Assembly: GCF_017874425.1 (NCBI RefSeq)
Contig: NZ_JAGGLL010000021.1
Coordinates: forward strand, 32,262-96,261
Direction: 5' to 3'
Length of the DNA: 64,000 nucleotides
From: Clostridium punense
GTDB taxonomy: Bacteria; Bacillota; Clostridia; Clostridiales; Clostridiaceae
The translations under genes and the position numbers were made by a program. Of this stretch, positions 60,243 to 64,000 are shown in pieces (positions within the stretch are counted from its first letter, which is position 1; each line of letters opens with the position of its first letter). The notes under the pieces were generated by a model. That model was not told the DNA's origin, searched no databases, and saw only the letters and a program-made list of their open reading frames with translations.

Positions 60243-60836
60243 TCATTTTTTTATTTGAGTTGAATTTCCAACCTTTGCATCAAAGTTAATTGGAAGGTAT
60301 TTTTCATCAATTATCTTTTTATAGTTTATATCAGAAAAATAATTACAAAAATTAATTCCTACATAAATTAATCTATTATTTTCTTTGTCAGCCAAAGCAT
60401 AAATATACCCAGTATCGTTTGCACTAACTGCACTTACTGGATAATTAAATCCAGTTGAACCATATATAAGATAATCTTTATCGGAATTTAACTTTGATAA
60501 CCTCTCTGTTTCTTTGATAAAATCCTCATCACTGCATGTATATACAAGGTATAATACAATGTTTGGGTCAAATGGATTATAGTAGTAATAACAAAAATCT
60601 TCAACCTTTGCCGAATCAGGAGTACTTTCGGGAAATATATCAATGTTATTCTTACCATTATAGCTGAACCATCTAACATAATTTTGTCTATACTTGCCAT
60701 TATCACCAAAATGCTTATTATAATCTCGTATGTTAGTAGTTTTATCTCTTTCTACCCATATTGCACAAAAGGTAAGGGGCAACGCAATAATTATTACAAT
60801 AAAAAAACTTAATATGATCTTTGTTTTCTTTTTCAT
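60243..60836 (-). CDS. Membrane-anchored or secreted protein of unknown family
   Basis: A 197-residue protein with an N-terminal hydrophobic segment (KTKIILSFFIVIIIALPLTF, about 4-23, with a Cys at 24), then an extracytoplasmic domain rich in Tyr, Asp and Asn (FCYYYYNPFDPNIVLYLVYT). No lipobox is convincing (TFCA). AAAAGGAGAA precedes the ATG. The domain is not recognised. It may be co-expressed with the membrane protein gene at 60986, which lies upstream on the same strand. Confidence 0.75.
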   Translation of the reverse strand: MKKKTKIILSFFIVIIIALPLTFCAIWVERDKTTNIRDYNKHFGDNGKYRQNYVRWFSYNGKNNIDIFPESTPDSAKVEDFCYYYYNPFDPNIVLYLVYTCSDEDFIKETERLSKLNSDKDYLIYGSTGFNYPVSAVSANDTGYIYALADKENNRLIYVGINFCNYFSDINYKKIIDEKYLPINFDAKVGNSTQIKK

Positions 60837-60985
60837 CTACTTATTCTCCTTTTAAAAATTGTATTTTTTCATCGGTGTTAGGATTATTCAAATTTTTATC
60901 CATTATGACTTTTACCTCCAATTAATTACTTGTAACCCACATTTGTTATAGTTAAACACATTATAAGAAAACTGAGTGTTTGATT

Positions 60986-61345
60986 TTATATTCTCACTTT
61001 GCGGTAGACAATCTGTAGTAATAAAATTAGGGTAACAGAAAATCCTATAATACTAATTTGGGTATCATAATTATGATAATGATAGGTTAATGCTTGTTGC
61101 ATTGACATAAACCATAAAAATAATGGTATTAATAATAATAGAATATTCACAAGAAGGAGTCTTGTCTTTCTTATATAAAAACTAATTGTTATTAAACATA
61201 GTATTAATAATATAGTTGCAGTTTTCAATTCATCATCAGTTATATTCACTGGTATATCACTTGATATAATCATTTTATATACCCAAACAGTAAATATAAA
61301 TACATTTACGCATATTCCTAAAGAAATATCTATTGCCTTTTTCAC
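60986..61345 (-). CDS. Small four-helix membrane protein, unknown family
   Basis: A 119-residue protein with four hydrophobic segments (about 6-25, 41-57, 64-83, 96-113) and a short charged tail VYRKVRI. AAAAGGGTGAT precedes the ATG. It is same-strand with the 60243 gene, 150 bp apart, and preceded by nothing in an operon. No family recognised. Confidence 0.65.
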   Translation of the reverse strand: MKKAIDISLGICVNVFIFTVWVYKMIISSDIPVNITDDELKTATILLILCLITISFYIRKTRLLLVNILLLLIPLFLWFMSMQQALTYHYHNYDTQISIIGFSVTLILLLQIVYRKVRI

Positions 61346-61491
61346 TTTATAAAATCACCCTTTTAATTTATTATTGTTTATTTATAGCCTCAATTCCTTG
61401 TATTTATTATAACATAAATTAAATAAAATGTAATAACTATACATTTACACCAATTTAAAACATAGCCTAAACTTAATTTCTTTCTAAAAAG

Positions 61492-61543
61492 AAAGGGAGT
61501 GTCGCAAAACTACTTGAAAAAATAGTTTTGCGACACTCCCTTT
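61492..61543. terminator. Strong 21-bp hairpin, terminator-like in both directions
   Basis: AAAGGGAGTGTCGCAAAACTA is perfectly inverted as TAGTTTTGCGACACTCCCTTT with a 10-nt loop. It does not follow directly any gene in this window, so which transcript it ends is unclear. Confidence 0.7.
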
Positions 61544-61673
61544 AAACTCATCATTATTTACTAGTTTCATCTTAAATTAACTGTTCTATATTCCTTCATT
61601 AACTGTGTTTTACTATATAGTTACTGTAATAATATATCTAAAACTTCTGAGTGATTAATTTTAAAAATATAAT

Positions 61674-61779
61674 TTAAACAGCATGAAGTGCAGCTTCTTT
61701 GGAATCACCACTGAATAATCGCCTTTCACGGCTATCTATGATTAATATTCCCCTTGATGAAATAGGGGTTGTACATGTA
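61674..61779 (-). pseudogene. C-terminal relic of an unidentified gene
   Basis: The minus-strand frame reads TTPISSRGILIIDSRERRLF SGDSKEAALHAV then a stop, and is closed upstream by an in-frame TAA. The composition is clearly protein-like. I do not recognise the family. Confidence 0.4.
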
Positions 61780-61784
61780 ATTTA

Positions 61785-61855
61785 GAAATGAATTTGATAA
61801 TAACTCCTATCTATGGAATCTGTTTTCTTGCCAGCACAAGCTTGCTTGTAAAGTT
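61785..61855. mobile_element. Diverged relic of the 55.8 kb MITE
   Basis: CTATCTATGGAATCTGTTTT CTTGCCAGCACAAGCTTGCTTGTAAA matches the complement of the MITE interior (CTATCTGCGGAACCTGTTTC CTTGTCTGCACAAGCTTGCTTGTGAA) at about four bases in five. The terminal repeats are not visible. Confidence 0.55.
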
Positions 61856-61965
61856 AAAACTTTTTCACTTTTTTCACTTATTATTGTTTTCTAATGCCTT
61901 AATTTAAAAATAACTGTTATAATAAAATATAAATATATGACTTTGTATACTGGACGGTGATTAAT

Positions 61966-63735
61966 TTGAAAAAAACTCAAAAAATTACGGCACAAGGTAA
62001 GCTTAGACTGACTTCTGTCTTTTGCATACTTACTCTTATTTTTACTCTACTTCTGTCTAGATTATTTTATATAATGGTAAATAAATCTAAAACCTATAAA
62101 GCCCTGGCACAATCACAGTGGACAAACCAAATGAAGCTTTCTCCTAGAAGGGGAAATATATTAGATAGAAATGGTAATAAGCTTGCAGTAACAGTTGATG
62201 AATATAGAATAGAATTAGATTTTGTTACCTTAAACCAGACTCTTAAGGAAAAGAAGATGACATTAGATGAATTAGTCCCAAAGCTTTCAACTATCTTGGG
62301 TATGAAGGTTGAAGATATCAATGGAATATTTAATAAAAAACTTGATAACGGGGATCCTATAACCTCAGCAATTCTAAAAAGAAATGTAGAAAAAGCTCCT
62401 GCTGATGAACTTAAAGCACTTGGTTTAAGAGGCATTATAATATCTCCAGAACTTGAAAGGTTCTATCCAAATAATAATTTACTATCTCAAGTTATAGGTC
62501 ACACAGATTATGATGGGAAGGGTATTACTGGAGTTGAGTTTAACTATGGTAAAGAACTTGAGGGTATGTTAGGCCTTAAAGGATTTCAATCAGATATTAC
62601 TGGAAATGAACTTCCCTATGATTCTTTTAATGTAAATGCAATTAATGGTGAGGATGTTGTTCTGACCATTGATCAATACATACAACTGCTAGCTGAAAAA
62701 GCTGCTGAAAAAGCCCTTAAAGATAATAAAGCTAAATCAGTTTCTATAACTATTATGGACCCTAATAATGGAGAAGTACTAGCCATGACAAATAAACCAG
62801 ACTATAATCTAAACGCCCCTTGGGAAGTTGGCTCTACTTCAGAGGAAATTCAAAATGCTTGGAAAAACAATGCGATACAAAGTGCCTTTGAACCAGGCTC
62901 CATCTTTAAAGCCATCACTGCTGCAGCCGCTTTAGAAAACAACTTAGTTGATGAGAATTATAAATTTAGTTGTAATGGAAGTCTTAAGGTTGCTGGCCAA
63001 ACCATATATTGTTGGGAAAGAAATGGACATGGTGAAGAAAACCTAGTTGATATTTTAAAGAACTCCTGTAATGTTGGTTTTATGGAGCTCGGTGAAAAAA
63101 TTGGTAAAGATAAATTACTAGAGTTTGCTAAAAAAATGGGATTTGGTGAAAAAACGGGAATTGATTTACCTGGTGAGTCTACCGGAATTCTTTCAGAAGG
63201 TGGCTCTATAGGACCTGTTGAACTTGCTACCATGTCTTTCGGACAAGGAATAGCTGTTACTCAAGTTCAATACTTAGCTGCTTTTAATGCCATAGCCAAT
63301 GGAGGAAACTTAATAACTCCTCATATAATGAAAGATGTTGTACGTTATGAAAATGGCACAAAAGTTGTAGATAAGGAATATGAACAAACTAATCCAAAGA
63401 AGGTTATAAGTGATACAACTTCTGCTAGATTAAGATCAGCTCTTGAAAAAGTTGTAACAGAAGGAGTAGGAAAACCTGCTTTTGTAGAAGGCCTTCATAT
63501 TGGTGGAAAAACAGGTACAGCTCAAAAATCCAACTCCTCTACAGGTAAATACGAATCAGAAAAGTATATAACCTCCTTTGCTGGTATGGCTCCTGTAGAT
63601 AACCCTAAAATAACAATGCTAATAACTATAAATGAGCCTGATCCATCAAAATATTATGCTGCTCAAACTGCAGCTCCTGTAGGTAAAACTTTGTTTACTG
63701 ATATTATGAATTACTTAAACAGTAAGGCTCCATAA
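61966..63735 (+). CDS. Class B penicillin-binding protein (FtsI/PBP2/SpoVD-like transpeptidase)
   Basis: A peptidoglycan DD-transpeptidase of about 590 residues with one N-terminal membrane anchor (about 17-40), a dimerisation domain (PRRGNILDRNGNKLAVTVDE, about 63-82) and a transpeptidase domain. Active-site motifs are SIFK (Ser about 312), SCN (about 367) and KTGTAQ (about 520). There is no C-terminal PASTA domain. TTG at 61966 has GGTGA 5 nt upstream; the in-frame GTG at 61957 overlaps that site and is the alternative. It is a single gene closed by a terminator. Its role in septation, elongation or sporulation is undecided. Confidence 0.93.
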   Translation: MKKTQKITAQGKLRLTSVFCILTLIFTLLLSRLFYIMVNKSKTYKALAQSQWTNQMKLSPRRGNILDRNGNKLAVTVDEYRIELDFVTLNQTLKEKKMTLDELVPKLSTILGMKVEDINGIFNKKLDNGDPITSAILKRNVEKAPADELKALGLRGIIISPELERFYPNNNLLSQVIGHTDYDGKGITGVEFNYGKELEGMLGLKGFQSDITGNELPYDSFNVNAINGEDVVLTIDQYIQLLAEKAAEKALKDNKAKSVSITIMDPNNGEVLAMTNKPDYNLNAPWEVGSTSEEIQNAWKNNAIQSAFEPGSIFKAITAAAALENNLVDENYKFSCNGSLKVAGQTIYCWERNGHGEENLVDILKNSCNVGFMELGEKIGKDKLLEFAKKMGFGEKTGIDLPGESTGILSEGGSIGPVELATMSFGQGIAVTQVQYLAAFNAIANGGNLITPHIMKDVVRYENGTKVVDKEYEQTNPKKVISDTTSARLRSALEKVVTEGVGKPAFVEGLHIGGKTGTAQKSNSSTGKYESEKYITSFAGMAPVDNPKITMLITINEPDPSKYYAAQTAAPVGKTLFTDIMNYLNSKAP

Positions 63736-64000
63736 CATTAATCATTAGGCATTAGTATATTTAGTCTTAATGAAAGCCGTACAATTTGTTAGTTGTACGG
63801 CTTTTTCAATATCAACTCATAGTTTCTTTAGCTATTTCCTTATATGATCTATACTTAATTCTGCTCTATGATATAAATTAATAATTCACACCTTTTCGAG
63901 GTAACCGGATTAACCCCTTCGTTTTGGACAAAACCTAATAAATTCTTCGATTTTCTTAGATTTACACTCTTATCTGAATATTAGTTGTATCCTCTCCAAA
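63736..64000. other. Right edge of the window, no gene recognised
   Basis: After the terminator there are about 190 bp without a convincing frame on either strand. Confidence 0.5.
63773..63806 (+). terminator. Terminator of the penicillin-binding protein gene
   Basis: AAAGCCGTACAA/TTGTACGGCTTT stem with a TTTGTTAG loop, then TTTTT, 38 bp past the stop. Confidence 0.95.

Larger units (their letters stand above)
61346..61956. other. Region with strong hairpin, gene relic and MITE relic
   Basis: Left to right: a 21-bp perfect inverted repeat (61492-61543), a coding tail on the minus strand (61674-61779), a MITE-related stretch (61785-61855) and the likely promoter of the penicillin-binding protein gene (TATAAT at 61918-61923, poor -35). 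Confidence 0.55.

Overview
The window looks like the chromosome of a low-GC, anaerobic, motile, spore-forming Firmicute close to Clostridium sensu stricto. The base composition is very AT-rich. Shine-Dalgarno sites are strong, and GTG and TTG starts are common. The gene content fits: a type I-B CRISPR operon, FeoAB, hybrid-cluster protein, a degenerate rubrerythrin, chloramphenicol acetyltransferases, a Csp-like subtilase, three complete chemoreceptors, and both a GGDEF and an HD-GYP protein. No rRNA, tRNA or CRISPR array was seen.

Layout. 0-3.4 kb: leftward cas6-cas8b-cas7, with cas7 cut by the window edge. 3.4-6.6 kb: relics of a Trk/Ktr-like and a RelA/SpoT-like gene, an MgtC-family protein and a PPP-type protein phosphatase. 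6.7-10 kb: a WYL regulator divergent from a short UvrA-like ABC ATPase. 10-14 kb: a repeat element, gene debris, an alpha/beta hydrolase and a two-gene ABC exporter. 14.5-17.5 kb: feoA-feoB divergent from a DtxR-family regulator. 17.7-26.6 kb: a TPR-GAF-GGDEF protein, an XRE-cupin/EutH/aminopeptidase cluster and a subtilase that has lost catalytic residues. 26.8-34 kb: signalling genes (two MCPs, an HD-GYP protein, an MCP relic).

34-42.2 kb is a redox and nitrosative-stress region: hcp, a hemerythrin remnant, DUF2249, thioredoxin, ArsR, a membrane ferredoxin and a rubrerythrin-like protein, with LysE and DUF401 transporters among them. 42.4-46.3 kb holds an ECF sigma/anti-sigma pair, a CAT and a third MCP. 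46.6-48.5 kb holds a compact module: a ribbon-helix-helix protein whose ribosome-binding site lies inside a long hairpin, then YvrJ, DUF1659 and DUF2922 proteins.

48.4-62 kb is a decaying, repeat-rich accessory region. It has two Rpn/PD-(D/E)XK genes, an ABC exporter, GNAT and CAT genes and many gene fragments. It also has a five-copy hairpin repeat, a 400-bp segmental duplication, a MITE-like element, and a small self-contained locus at 56.5-56.9 kb with a structured leader, a 53-codon membrane ORF and 5'-3' complementarity like that of a type I toxin mRNA. A PRPP synthetase with an unusual leader and a class B penicillin-binding protein close the window.

The two best candidates for undescribed biology are the hairpin-gated RHH-YvrJ-DUF1659-DUF2922 module, whose upstream repeat recurs 36 kb away, and the 56.5 kb small-ORF/structured-RNA locus.
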